64,000 nucleotides of DNA from Nageia nagi (taxonomy: Eukaryota; Pinophyta), in assembly GCA_050084985.1 (NCBI GenBank), contig JBITNC010000001.1:150784001-150848000 (forward strand), written 5' to 3'. Numbering within the stretch: the first letter of the stretch is position 1; every line of letters starts with the position of its first letter. The notes beneath the pieces were generated by a model, which saw nothing but the letters and a program-made list of their open reading frames with translations, made no database searches and was not told the DNA's origin. Positions 35,461 to 46,949 of this stretch are shown here, one piece after another. The position numbers were made by a program, and so were the translations under genes.

Positions 35461-38045
35461 CCTAGTTGTAGTTCCTTTTCTTCACTTGTTGTATTAGTGA
35501 AGAAGAAAGATGGCACTATGAGAATGTGCATTGATTATATGGCCTTGAATAAAAAGATAATAAAAAATAGGTATTCCATCCCTAAAGTTGATGAGATTAT
35601 TGATAAATTACATTGGGCTAAGTACTTTTCAAAAATTGATCTTAGATCAAGATACCATCAAATTTGCATGAGAGAAGAAGACATCCTAAAGACTGCTTTC
35701 AAGTGTCATTTTGGGCATTTTGAATTTATGGTTATGCCCTTTGGTTTGACTAATGCACCTACCACATTCCAATCAGCCATGAATCAAATTTTTAGTAAGT
35801 AGTTAAGGAAATTTGTGTTGGTATTTTCTTATGATATTTTGATTTATAGTAAGTCTTGGGATGAGCACTTACAACATTTGGATACAATTTTAGACATTCT
35901 ATAATAGCAAAATTTTATGCTAAACAGTCCAAGTGTGATTTTGCTATGACTAACATTTTGTATTTAGGACATGTGATCAACCAAGAAGGTGTATAGGTTG
36001 ACAAAGTAAAAATTACAGTAGTACAAAAATGGCCAACCCCTACGAACTTGACTAAATTAAGAGGTTTCATTGGTCTTTGTAGTTACTATAGGAGGTTCAT
36101 TAAGGGTTTTTCTTCCTTGGCTGCCCCACTTAAAGAATTGACTAAGGAGCTTTCTCATGGTCTAATGATGCTTTAGTAGCATTCTTGAAGCTGAAGAAAA
36201 TCATGACTACTACTCCTTTATTTGCTATTCCTAATTTTTCTAGTCCTTTCACTATTGCTTGTGATGCTTTAGGTTTAGGAGTTGGAGCCATACTAATGCG
36301 AAAAGGGCATCCCATTACCTATGAGAGTAGGAAGTTCACCAAGGAGGAGTGCACCTTTAGCATCTATGACAAAGAGATGCTAGCCATTATGCATGCCTTG
36401 AACAAGTTCAAGCAATACTTGGTATGTGGTAAGTTTATGGTCAAGAGTGATCATAATAGTTTGAAATATTTCCTTGGACAATTTGAACTAAATGAAAGAC
36501 AAAAAAAATGGGTTACTAAGTTGTAGTCCTATGATTTCAAAATTAAATTTATGAAAGGGAAGAAGAATTCTATAGACAATACATTATCTAGATCCCCCAA
36601 TTTCATTTGATTTCAATTATTTCATCATATTGGAAGGTTAAAATTATGGTTGAATATGTTAAGAATGCATGGACTTCTAAACTTGTTGATGGAAACCTTT
36701 TAGATGATAGGTATAGCCTTAGAGAAGGGCTAATTTTTTATAAAAATAAAATTTTTATTATACCTGAATCTAAGCTAAAAGAGGGACTTATACATTCCCT
36801 GCATGATGCACCACTTATTGGACATCCTGGTTTCTTTAAAACTTACAAATTGGTGCATGATTGGTTCACTTGGAAGGGGTTGAAAAATGACATTCTCAAG
36901 CATGTGCATAAATGCCAAGTTTACTAAAAAAATAAGATGAAAAACATACTTCTTGCAGGGTTACTACAACCATTGCCAATCCTGAATCAGAATGGGAGAG
37001 TGTGTCCATGGACTTCATCACAAGACTTTCCAAGGTATACATGAGAGATTGCAACTTAGTAGTGGTTGATAGGCTTACTAAATTTTCTCATTTCTTTACA
37101 ATTTTAGCCACTTACATAGCCATGCAAATTGCTAATTTATTTTTCAAAGAAGTTTTTAGATTGCATGGGTTGCTAAATAGTATAGTTAGTGATAAGGACA
37201 GTAGGTTCCTAAGCTTATTTTGGCAAAAATTGTTCAAACTATGTGGTACTAAACTCACTCCTAGCACTAGCTATCACCCTCAAACTGATGGACAAACTAA
37301 AAATGTGAATAAATGGGTTGAAGGTTACTTGAAGAATTATGTTTCTAGCCATCAAAATGCATGAGTTAAGTGGCTACACAAGGGTGAATTTTGTTATAAT
37401 TCCTCTTATCATATGTCCATTAAGATGTCTCCTTTCAAAGCACTTCATGGTTATGATGCTCCAAATTTTACTAATTTGTTATTGAGTGATAGTAGGGTGC
37501 CTAGAGCCCAAGATTTCATTGCAAAATACCAAGACATCATGAGAACATTGAAGAATAACATTCATATTACACAAAATCAATAGAAGAAATATGCAAACCA
37601 GAGAAAGGTGGAGCACTCATTTTAGGAAGGAGACACGGTTTATGTGAGGCTTCAGCCTTACAAGTAGTCCTCTTTGAAGAAAAGTGGTTCAAATAAGCTT
37701 AAACCACATTTTTATGGTCCTTTTAAGGTGTTGCATAAGATTGGTGAAGTGATCTATGAATTGGAGTTACCAAAGGAAAGTAGTATTCATAATGTTTTCC
37801 ATGTTTCATGTCTGAAAAAGGCATTGGTACAATAGTTACAGCCACTTTTAAAGTTGCCTCCTTTGGATGATGAGGGCAAATTAGTGCTTGAACTTGAATT
37901 GATCCTAGAGATAAGGGAGAAGAAGTTGAGGAGTAGAATTCTCAAATAATATCTTATGGAGTGGCATGATTTACCACTTGATGATGCTACATGGGAGGGT
38001 GCTAAAATTTTGAACCATCCAACCTTGCAATTGCTTAAGGACAAG
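35461..38045 (+). pseudogene. B2 chromovirus RT, RNase H, integrase, chromodomain
   Basis: Continues the frame cut by element C. RT shows [21 protein letters not shown] and [13 protein letters not shown], but the catalytic box reads FSYDILIYS instead of the usual F/Y-x-DD, so it is inactive. RNase H (36185-36526) has IACDALGLGVGAIL and VKSDHNSLKY. In integrase the HHCC finger reads HKCQVY then a stop, losing the last Cys. In the core, MDFI and SDKDSRF are present, but the third acidic residue in QTDGQTE is Lys (QTDGQTK). The end has KPHFYGPFKVL and a chromodomain (WHDLPLDDATWEG), which places B2 among chromoviruses. Many further stops. Confidence 0.92.
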
Positions 38046-38065
38046 CAATTTGAGGAGGGTGGACT

Positions 38066-38757
38066 TGTAATGTCCCAAAAATAAATATTTTTGTAAATTT
38101 CTCCTACACTTAATTATGAAAATGAAAAGGGGCTCATGTGACTAAGAGACATAATATTAAGTTATTTTCATTATGTTTTATTTCTTTATGTTGTAATAAG
38201 GCACTTTAAGTCAAATTAGGGTTTTGAGATGTCAACTTGAAATTAGATCCTCAAGCTATATGAGAGGACGAAGCATACCATTTTGAGTATGTATTTGCTA
38301 TTATATGACTTTGTATCTAAAACCCTAGGTTTCTTGAGGAAGGTTACACCCTACTCAAACTCCACCATTATTTAAGAGATGTGCTCTAGCTCTATTGGTA
38401 GCATTTGCAGTTGACAAGAGATGAGCCTTGTTGTTGCATTTGCAAACTAAGGATATGTGCCCTTAGTCACTTGAAATTGTTGTGGAAGAAATTCAACCAC
38501 TTTGTGGTGATTTTTGCTATTGTATTTTGTGTCCTTCCTACCCTAGAAGGGGTTTCTAGCTTTATGAGCAATATTCAACTAGATTTCTAGGTTTTTTGAG
38601 TTAATAGAAACCCTAAGGGGGGGTAATCCCACTTTGGAGAGTTTTTTGGTTCATTTTATATTCATATTTATGTACCCTTTTGGATGTTATTTAATTGTAT
38701 CCATTTAGAAATTAATACAATTCTATACTAACTAGTTTTTCTAATTATGGTGCAACA
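38066..38757 (+). repeat. 3' LTR of B2, right limit approximate
   Basis: Begins TGTAATGTCCCAAAA just after a GGAGGGTGGACT polypurine tract (about 38054-38065). No 5' partner survives, so the right end is a guess placed at GCAACA. The start matches the first 15 bases of element E's LTR (minus strand) and differs from B's own LTR. Confidence 0.6.
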
Positions 38758-40891
38758 TTTGTGCTAATTTCTGTGTTTGAGTATCCAATTTTGTGTAAAA
38801 ATTAGAAATGAGTCATTTCATTGAATCATCTACCATGGAAGGAATTAAACTCTAGGTTTGATTAATTTTTATTTCAAGGGAGGATTTATTTATTTTAAGA
38901 AGAAGCAATAAGGTGAAAAAGATAAAAAAAAAAAATTATTATATATAAGAGAAAAAAAATATTTGAGGAAAATAAAAAATATTTTTATTTTTGTACTTAG
39001 GAAAAATGGAATTATTTTGATTCGAAAAAGGAGTAATAAGGGATTTTTATTATTTTTAATTTTATAAGCAAATTAAAATTAGGAGAGATAAGGTGTTATT
39101 TTTTTAGGTGTCATATTTTATTTGAATTTTTGGAGGGAAAGCATGATGAAAGTGTAAAAAGGCAAATTCAAATCACTCTTGATTCCTATATAGCAAAATG
39201 TTAGGTTAGAGGATGAGCACACTAATTTTGAGATCCAAAATTTAGACTTAAGGAGAGAGAGTTAGACATTGAGAAATAAGAGAGCTTGAGGATTTCTTTG
39301 GAACTTTTAAGGAGTTCATTGAGTATCCAAGAGGAAGATTAACACATGAGGATACTTAGTTGGGTTTTGGAGGTAAAATTCATAGCTTAGGGGAGTTTAT
39401 AGGATTGAGAAGGATTTGATTTCACCATTGCATAACCAAGAATCCTATGTCCACATTTTGAGTCCATAATTTATTTTTTTTTAAAGATGAATCCAAACAC
39501 ATGCATCTTGTGAATTCATTTGATTGAAAGGAAGAATTGAGACACTAAGAATCTTAATTGAAATCCATTAGAGCTAGGGCACTATCATGGCATCCTCTAG
39601 AATGCAGAGGGAAGAGTCTTTTCCTAAAAATATTCTAAGGTACTATTCAATTTGTTGTTATTCCAAGGAGCTTTAGAAGTTGGATCATAATTGTGAAGGC
39701 TCAAACAAGGGTTTTCGCATTGGTAGAGCTTTCATGGAAAGAATTTATCAAAAAGGAAAAATTCACCAAAGGGATTGCACATGTTGGAGAGAGGGAGACA
39801 CCATAAACAATTAGGTAAACTCCAATGATGAAAAACTTACTACAACATTACATAAATTATTCCAAGTCTATTCTACTCTTCCTCATGGCATAAAGGCATC
39901 ATTCAACTTTCGATACTTCATTGAGATCGTAAGGGGAGAGGAAGAAGAGGTGTTTGAGTCACAAAGATAAATTCCTCAAATTTCTCAAAAATGAAAAACC
40001 AAAGAGTAAGTAGTAACCCATGTTGATCCATCTCTATCCAAACATAGGGAAGGTGGGTCCTAAAAGACATATACAGGGAAGAGGGTTCATGACCAAAGAA
40101 GGCCAAGGGAACACTACAAAATTGGAAAGGAAAATTAGGCTCCCAACATGCCTAATCAAGCAAGGCAAGATCCACATTTTTTGAGAGTCATTTTAGATAT
40201 TAGGATGTTTGAGGAGGGGAACAAAAAGCTACCTCACTAGAGTTATATCATAGTTAGAGAAGAATTCATTAGTAAAATAATACTTATCATGCTTGATAAT
40301 GGAGAAACAAGGAGCTTCATTGACAAGAGATTTTGTAGCAAAGAAGAACTTGCCCACCAAGGATGTGGGAGGGATATATGTTACCAATGCCAATGGTTAC
40401 TACATAGTTTGCAATAAGATAGTGAAGATTAGGATCAATATGAGAAACTACATACTTGAGGATGATTTCTATGTTTTTTCTCAAGATGGTTTGTAGTAAG
40501 TTATGCTTGGGGTTCAATGGATGCATCCATTGGAAGATAGCCAAATAAACTTCTAAACTCAAGAAGTAAGTTTCACATTCAAGAGACAAAATGTCACCAA
40601 CAAAGGAGTAAGGATCAACCATGAGCTATGATTGGCCATAACACAAGGAGAATTAATCCCTTTGGCCCCAAAAGCCTTCGAGATAGCTACACTTGACCAC
40701 ATTCATAGAAACAAATTAGTGAAACCAAAGAGGAAGCTAGTTTTTTTATCAAAATGACCAACTAGAGTATGAAGATTCTATTCTCTCCATGACACATGAT
40801 TTTGAAGACAAAGAGAAGGATCAAGAAGACTCTGTTGTAGCTATGGATGTTCTAAATTGTTAGGGGACAACCAACTTGGGAAGGAAGGATT
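38758..40891 (+). pseudogene. Interior of B: degenerate gag and protease only
   Basis: 38758-39590 shows nothing recognisable. Broken gag-like frames follow from about 39591. A protease remnant at 40293-40660 reads ASLTRDFVAKKNL and, after a stop, VMLGVQWMHPLE, matching the GVQWL signature of A and B2. The Asp of the active site is visible as LDNGE in another frame. A polypurine tract GGGAAGGAAGGA at about 40878-40889 precedes the 3' LTR. There is no room for RT or integrase, so B was non-autonomous or lost them. Confidence 0.6.
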
Positions 40892-42277
40892 TGTAATGTG
40901 CCTATTTTAATGGTGGTTTTTTCCATTTCACCATTGATAAATGGGAACATTAGTTTAGGAGTGAATTTATCTATTTTAGTATTTTTTGGCCAATTATTTT
41001 AAGTTCCACTTAGATACTTAGTTAATTGCTCTAATTATGGAACTTAGACCTTTATTTAGTTTATTATGTATAATTGAGTTCCTTAGTATGCCAATAATAT
41101 TGTATTAATGATATCAAGGCCATTATGATTATAAATATTAATCTCCAATTAATGGGAAATTGAATATGTAGCCTTGATGATTGTAAATTGGAATTATATG
41201 GTGCTTTTATCATTAATGCTCCCATATTCAAGGTAGAGAATCCTTCTAGGTGATTACATCGACTATGAGGTGTATCATAGACTTTTAAGATTGGACATGG
41301 CATTCCAATAGGGATATTTAGCATTTCGAGGTAAAAAATAGCTCCCATACTTGGATGTTGGGCATAACTAGCCTTTAATACCCCATGTTGGTATTATGGA
41401 GGGGATTTAATCCCCATGTTGGAGATATGGGCATCCCTAAGCCCCATGTCACCATCCTAGAGGTATTTGGATGCATGGCACTAACATCAAGGTACTTCTA
41501 ATCCCCCCTCATACCAATGTTAGGTACTTGGATGTGATTTCATTTATCCTAAGGATCTCCAATCATGATGTTGATAGCTAGAGCACATAGATCACTCCTC
41601 TACACTATTATATCATCTCAATGCAATATTATAAGATGGAATACCTATCCTATATAAGGAGAACTACTAGATTATACAATATATGCTGAATTTATGATTA
41701 AACCCCCTTTTATCAGACCAAGTGTGAGAACTCTTTCTTTACCACTTATGGAGCAATATGCATTTGAGTCTTGAGGTGATTGACAGATAGCCTTGAGCTT
41801 ACTCCAACTATTCAAGAGAGAAACCTTGATTATTCCCTCATAGAGAAGTAGGAAAGCCTTGGGATTGGCCTTGTAGCTGCTATGATTAGTGAGGCCCTGG
41901 AGGCATCCACAAAAACCCCTATTGGAGGAAACCTTGGTGTAAGCTCCATATGCACAAAAACATTGTAATTATGGTTCTACCATTGCTATCTTAATACAAT
42001 TACATTTTTTTTCTATAATTTGCTATTTTTCTCTTTCTACTTAGATGTTGGATCTGGAGTGATATTTTGTATCTTAAATTTCTATTTTGCCTTCTTCATT
42101 CCTATGTTGGGTTTATGTGAGAATTTTTAGTTTGTTATTGTAATTTCATCATAATTAGCTAGACATTGGAGTGTTTTTGCAATTTTGAGGAGAATTGGAC
42201 AAGTTCAGAACTTCAAGACAAAACATCCCTCTCTAAGGGCATGTTTGAGCATGATCCATCGATTTGTAATCATCATA
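40892..42277 (+). repeat. 3' LTR of B
   Basis: About 1.39 kb. A promoter-like TATATAAGGA lies at 41651-41660. Its first 310 bases match the truncated 5' LTR. The right end is set by the ATATC duplication at 42278-42282, but the final bases (CATCATA) are not a standard CA. Confidence 0.75.
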
Positions 42278-42839
42278 ATATCTAATAAACCTATCTAAGT
42301 TTTATGATCTAAGCATTATTGTGAACTAGATTGGAACCTAGAATTTAGATCCATCCAAGTGGAGGGTAGATAAGGAGTTTGTGGGCATTGTAATGTGTTC
42401 AAGAAGCCCTAAGAGAGGGCTTTATACCTGTAGGAGGCATACTTGCATTCAAAAAGGTCAAATCAATCCCAACCAGCCAAATATTTTCTTCATAGGAGGG
42501 TTATTTACATTCAAGAAAGTTAGATCTACATATTTCAATTTGATATCATCCCTATAGAGCCAAATTAAGGGTTTTAAAGCATCAATGTCAACTACATCAA
42601 TCAGACATCTTATGTATGAGGGTAATTTGGTGATAATCTCTAGTATTTTGAAGTTAAGCTAGGGTTTGTATTTTTGTTTTTGCTATTTAATTTTCATTTC
42701 TATTTGTTGTGATCTTAGTATGGTTTGTATGCAAGAGAAAAATTAATAAAAAGATAAATATTTTAGATTTATTATTTGGCATACAAATTCTATTTTCAAT
42801 TTTTATATTTTACTTATATTTTGTGTTTGACACATTACA
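42278..42839 (+). repeat. 3' LTR of A, right part
   Basis: Resumes with TAATAAACCTATCTAAG, aligning with GACAAACCTATCCAAGG of the 5' LTR, and ends GACACATTACA. The first five bases are B's target duplication. Confidence 0.9.
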
Positions 42840-44485
42840 TTATCTAAAACTAACCAACTTATAATGTATTATAGAACCAAATCCTTCTTCTTATCTTTGT
42901 TCATCTTGAATTTTAATTGTAGATATACATCAACACTACAAACAAATTCTACAAGTAACCTTGTTAAGGGGGTAGGTGGATGTCAAAAGAAGGTAATTGG
43001 GATCATCCAACTTATTATAGCATTAAGCTACACTACAATGGGGTATTGAAAGGTGATCCATGCTAGGTGGATGTTAAAAGAAAGTAAAGTGGGATCATCT
43101 AAGTTGTAGCTTAATACTAAATTTCAATTAGCTTTAAAATAGCTAGACAAGTGTTATTGCTTACAAAGTTATAAGCAATAGAGGAAAGTGAGAATCTATA
43201 GCTAACATCCTTTTGACATAGTGACAACATTCTTTATGATTTTAGCTTCTTAAAATTATCATATATGGAGTGTGTAGCCTTGTCATGTTTCAAAAAAGGA
43301 CATTTGGTTACAGAACAAATAAGTTCTTATGTAACTATTTATAAGAGTTTATCATTCTTAGATGATATACTTTCTCCAAGGTCTTTAATTTTGTATTTCT
43401 TGGGCCTTATTTCCATCCTGGTTATTTTTTTAACATCTGATGATAGTTAGCAATGTGGGGTGTATCATTTGAATGAAATTTGTGTTGTGCCACTAGCATA
43501 TTCTCCCTTATCCAATGATGCTTATGTATTAATTATTTTATAAAATACTTTGTTATACTGATATATGCTAGAAGAGTGTTGTTTATATCTTTATTAGATC
43601 AATCCTTTCCTTTTTGCATGCTCATTTAGCTATCAAGAAGTTTCCTTCATACTTTTAGTTTGTAGTACAAGTAATTGAAAGTTTGGTAGTGTAGCATTTT
43701 GTATTCTATCAAAATCTATTGTTGTAATGGTAAACAATATTGTCCCTTATCTTGGTGGATTTTACCTTTTTTGTGATTAGAAGGGCTACAAAGGTTTTGT
43801 TAATGCAATTATTAGTGCCTTGCAGTAGGGTAGACATCTTTAACTTACCAAACATTTTATGTTGAACACATTGTCATTAGTTACAATTTCATGTTTTCAT
43901 TTGTGGTAGCTACATGTAATGATAGCTACATTGGTCTAATACTTAATCACACTTGAATATTGAATACTCTTGTTTCAATTTTTGTAACCATATTCCATTT
44001 CCTTTGCATCGTCCATTTCTTGAAGTTTAAGATGTCATAATTTTTGTAACATATAACATATGCTATCGTATTTAGTTACATGTTTTTGAATTCATCAAAT
44101 TAATACACCTTTTTCTTCAAAAAAAGGGTTAGCTAAATTTGGTTTATTGACACTTGATTGTATAATGATTTCAGGGTATATTTAATTGATATATTTTCTT
44201 TGATATATTTTTATTTTTGAATATTTTTTGATAGGTCTTATAAATCATTGAGTTTAAAAGGATGTTAAAAGATTCATCTATCTATCTATAATTTATTAAT
44301 TTTTAAGTTTCTTTCCATTCAACTTTAGAATGATGAGAAAGTTATTAAACTCTAGTTTTTGCTCCATTAGTTATAAGATTTCAAGTGTATGAAGCATTTT
44401 ACATAAAGTGTTAGCCAAATTTGTTTTATATTTTTCCTTAGTATATTATGAGGAGCATGATCTTTATGAGATGATTTGTAATTTT
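42840..44485 (+). repeat. Segmental duplication copy 2, right part
   Basis: Resumes exactly where copy 2 stopped at 21775: ACTAACCAACTTATAATGTATTATAGAACC matches ACCAACTTGGAATGTAACTATAGAACC at about 17100. Collinear to about 44400, with a small insertion near 44180-44285. Element D begins at 44486. Confidence 0.88.
43265..43450 (+). other. Counterpart of the small ORF at 17527
   Basis: 61 codons aligned with 17527-17724 in the same register and with the same stop position. No recognisable domain. Confidence 0.2.
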
Positions 44486-45063
44486 TGATCTAAAATTGGA
44501 TTAGTAATAAGTTAAGGAACCTAGAACCAATGTTGGCATGAGCATCATCATTTAAGGGAGCATCAAGTTGGGATTCCTGAAGAATTAGATATTGATACTT
44601 TAGTGAATTGTGGAGAGAGGTATTTACTTCATCCAAGTGAGTCTAGAAACTTGATCAGACATGTCTATTTTTCCAAATAGTCCTTGGCCTCTTGACATGA
44701 TGAGGAAGTTGTTAAACTATAATGTTTTCTCCATTATTTATAAGATTTCAAGTGTATTAAGCTTGTTACATAAACTATTGGCCAAATTTGTTTTATATTT
44801 TTCCTTAGTATATTATAAGGAGCATAAGATTTATGAGATAATTTATAATTTTTGATTTGAAATTAGATCAATAATAAGTTAAAGAGCCTAGTGCTAACAT
44901 TGATGTGAGCATCAACACTAAAGGGAGCACCAACATTGGGATTCTTTAAGAATTAGGTGTTGATACTTTAGTGGATTGTGGAGAGAGGTGTTTGCTTCAT
45001 CCAAGGGGGTTTGTAAAAGTATCATATACATTTTTTCCATAAAAATTCCTTGAACTATTGACC
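44330..45063 (+). repeat. Tandem duplication, about 367-bp unit, spanning D's left boundary
   Basis: Unit 1 starts at 44330 (ATGATGAGAAAGTT) and unit 2 at 44697 (ATGATGAGGAAGTT). Each contains the tail of host duplicate copy 2 followed by the start of element D's LTR (TGATC at 44486, TGATT at 44853). The duplication therefore happened after D inserted. Confidence 0.85.
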
Positions 45064-45692
45064 TAATTGAAGACCTGACTTAGGTAGCCTTCACTTGAGT
45101 ATGACTCAAATTAATACACTAAATGATGGTGCTAATGTTGAGTTGAGTGCTGACATTAAGATTCATTTGGAGTTTTTCCTTTAAATTTTGGAGTTGAACT
45201 TGAATAGGATTGTAATATTTTTTGGTTGCTTCCTATTCAAATTTCCATGTAATTATCTTGGCACCAACATTGATTGACCAAAACATATTGGTGGAAGTTT
45301 AAGTGGTTTTGCATGTTTTAAAATTGGTTCTTAGGAGTTGGAAAGTTGTGTAACTATCCAAAAGGCATTGGTTTTTATCAATAGACATCAATATAACTTC
45401 TTTAGCAATGAATTCTTGCATTATCCATTCATATAAAATATAGGTGAAAAGGAGAACAATCATCTTTCATGTTTTCTTATAGTAGAGAGTTGTATAGGAA
45501 GGTTGTTGGGCATGGTGTGTAGAACAAAAGGCCACCTTGTGATTGTAAAGTTTTATTATGCAAAACTAATATCTAATGCTCTTGATTTTGATTATTGAAG
45601 GCAGAGAATGTTGAATAAAGAGAAAATATTAGTATTAAAATCTTTATTTGAAGATCCTTTGAAAGTCATCGGCTTAAGGTAATTAAAGATCA
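44486..45692 (+). repeat. 5' LTR of D, enlarged by tandem duplication
   Basis: The true LTR is best read as 44853-45692; 44486-44696 is a second copy of its start. Several GAGTTGAGYGCTGACATT-like phrases match the 3' LTR at 48840. Confidence 0.85.
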
Positions 45693-45694
45693 TG

Positions 45695-45706
45695 TGGTAT
45701 TAGAGT
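45695..45706 (+). other. Primer-binding site of D
   Basis: TGGTATTAGAGT two bases after the LTR, initiator tRNA-Met type with one transition. Confidence 0.75.
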
Positions 45707-45857
45707 TGGTTGAGATTGTTATTAGGCATATATTAATTTTTTGTAGAGTTATGGTTATTTTATATTTATGACCAAATCTAATAGTGGAGAGAACTTGGTG
45801 GAGATAGACCCTAAGATTAGCTCTATAATTTAGTTGACAAAATAAAAAGGAATTGCC

Positions 45858-46900
45858 ATGGAAAATGATGAGTTGAAGAGGAAGATTGAAACCATAGAAG
45901 AAATGATAAAATACTTGGTCACTATAATTATAGAGTTAAGGACCATAAATGCAAGAAAGGAACCTGATTTGGGAGAGTTCACAATATGCACCAAAGTTGC
46001 CTTTCAAACTAGAGGTAAAATTTGACCTTAAATTTTTGGATGTGAAATTAATGATGAAAAATTAAATCAATGATTAAAGAAAATGGAGGTATTTTTTATA
46101 ATACAAAATATTGAGGATGATAATGATAATATTTAGTTAGCTAGTCTCAAATTGGAGGGACATGCTTTACTTTGGTGGCTAGCATATTGTGATGCCACAA
46201 GAATCATGATGACTTTAGTGTTTCAAGTTGGAAGAGTTTCAAGGAACTTTTACAAAATCCTTTTTACCCTCTTTTCCATCAATAAAATTATATCATGGAG
46301 TGGTTACATTTAAAACAAGAGAAAGGGAAAAGTTTTCAAGAATACAAAAATGAATTCAAAAAGAGGACTATACTAGCTGGTGTTTCCTTGAAAAGCTAAG
46401 AGACTTTGTTGAAGTACATTGAAGGTTTGTATAGTTATCTTCGCCATACTATTTTTCTTTTTAATCCTTTGAATTTGGATCAAGTTTTTATTTAGGAAAA
46501 ACACTTAGAGACTCATAGGAAGACCAAAAATAAGGAAAAAGACTATAAGAAGAAGCCATAAGAGAAGGACAAGGTTAATGCAACAACAAAGAAGAATGAT
46601 GATAAGAAGACTCAATGCTTGAACTACAAGAAGACAAATTATGAGGAAGATAATTGTTTATATACACACCCAAATATTAGACCCAAATGGTTTAAGGAGA
46701 AACCTAAGAAATGACAACATCAATGCTAAAAGCAATACGAACACTGGAGGAACACAAGTTTTGTGAGGTTGAAGATTACTCAAATGTTGATGAAACACTT
46801 AATTACATGGTTCTTAGTGGCTCATCATAAAAAGGTGCAAAAAAGGAGAAGAAAATGTAGGTGTTCTACATCAAGGTTCATGCTAAGAATACTAATATTG
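45858..46900 (+). pseudogene. Degenerate gag of D
   Basis: ATG at 45858 (MENDELKRKIETIEEM). The block reads through a stop to KKMEVFFIIQNIEDDNDNI and LASLKLEGHALLWW, which aligns with the gag of element C. The remainder is broken by stops and frameshifts, with a Lys-rich region near 46520-46620 where the zinc-knuckle linker should lie. Confidence 0.75.
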
Positions 46901-46949
46901 ATGTACTTGTTGATCCTAGTTCTCAAGTGAATCTAATTTCAGAAAATAT
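46901..46949 (+). pseudogene. Protease of D, N-terminal half
   Basis: VDPSSQVNLISEN aligns with FDFGSQANLIAEK of the element C protease, so this includes the damaged active site. The homology stops at 46949. Confidence 0.75.

Larger units (their letters stand above)
27679..42277 (+). mobile_element. Element B, Gypsy-like, inserted in A's 3' LTR
   Basis: Bounded by ATATC at 27674-27678 and 42278-42282. It consists of a truncated 5' LTR (27679-28003), then sequence of a second element (B2, about 28004-38757), then B's own interior (38758-40891) with gag-protease remnants only, then a full 3' LTR (40892-42277). Its start is TATAATGTCC in the 5' copy and TGTAATGTGCC in the 3' copy. The exact 3' terminal bases are uncertain by a few positions. 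Confidence 0.75.
21776..42839 (+). mobile_element. Ty3/Gypsy chromovirus A, host of nested insertions
   Basis: The ends are TGTAATGTC and GACACATTACA, flanked by TTATT (21771-21775) and TTATC (42840-42844), a 5-bp duplication with one change. The 5' LTR is 21776-23298. The 3' LTR is split into 27126-27678 and 42283-42839 by element B. The internal region (23299-27125) has degenerate gag, a protease-like segment and a chromodomain, but no recognisable RT or integrase. It is inserted into copy 2 of the host duplication. Confidence 0.88.

Noticed and set aside
38905-39120. A/T-rich block as a possible matrix-attachment region or origin
   Set aside because: Composition alone is the only evidence; AT-rich tracts are common across the window.
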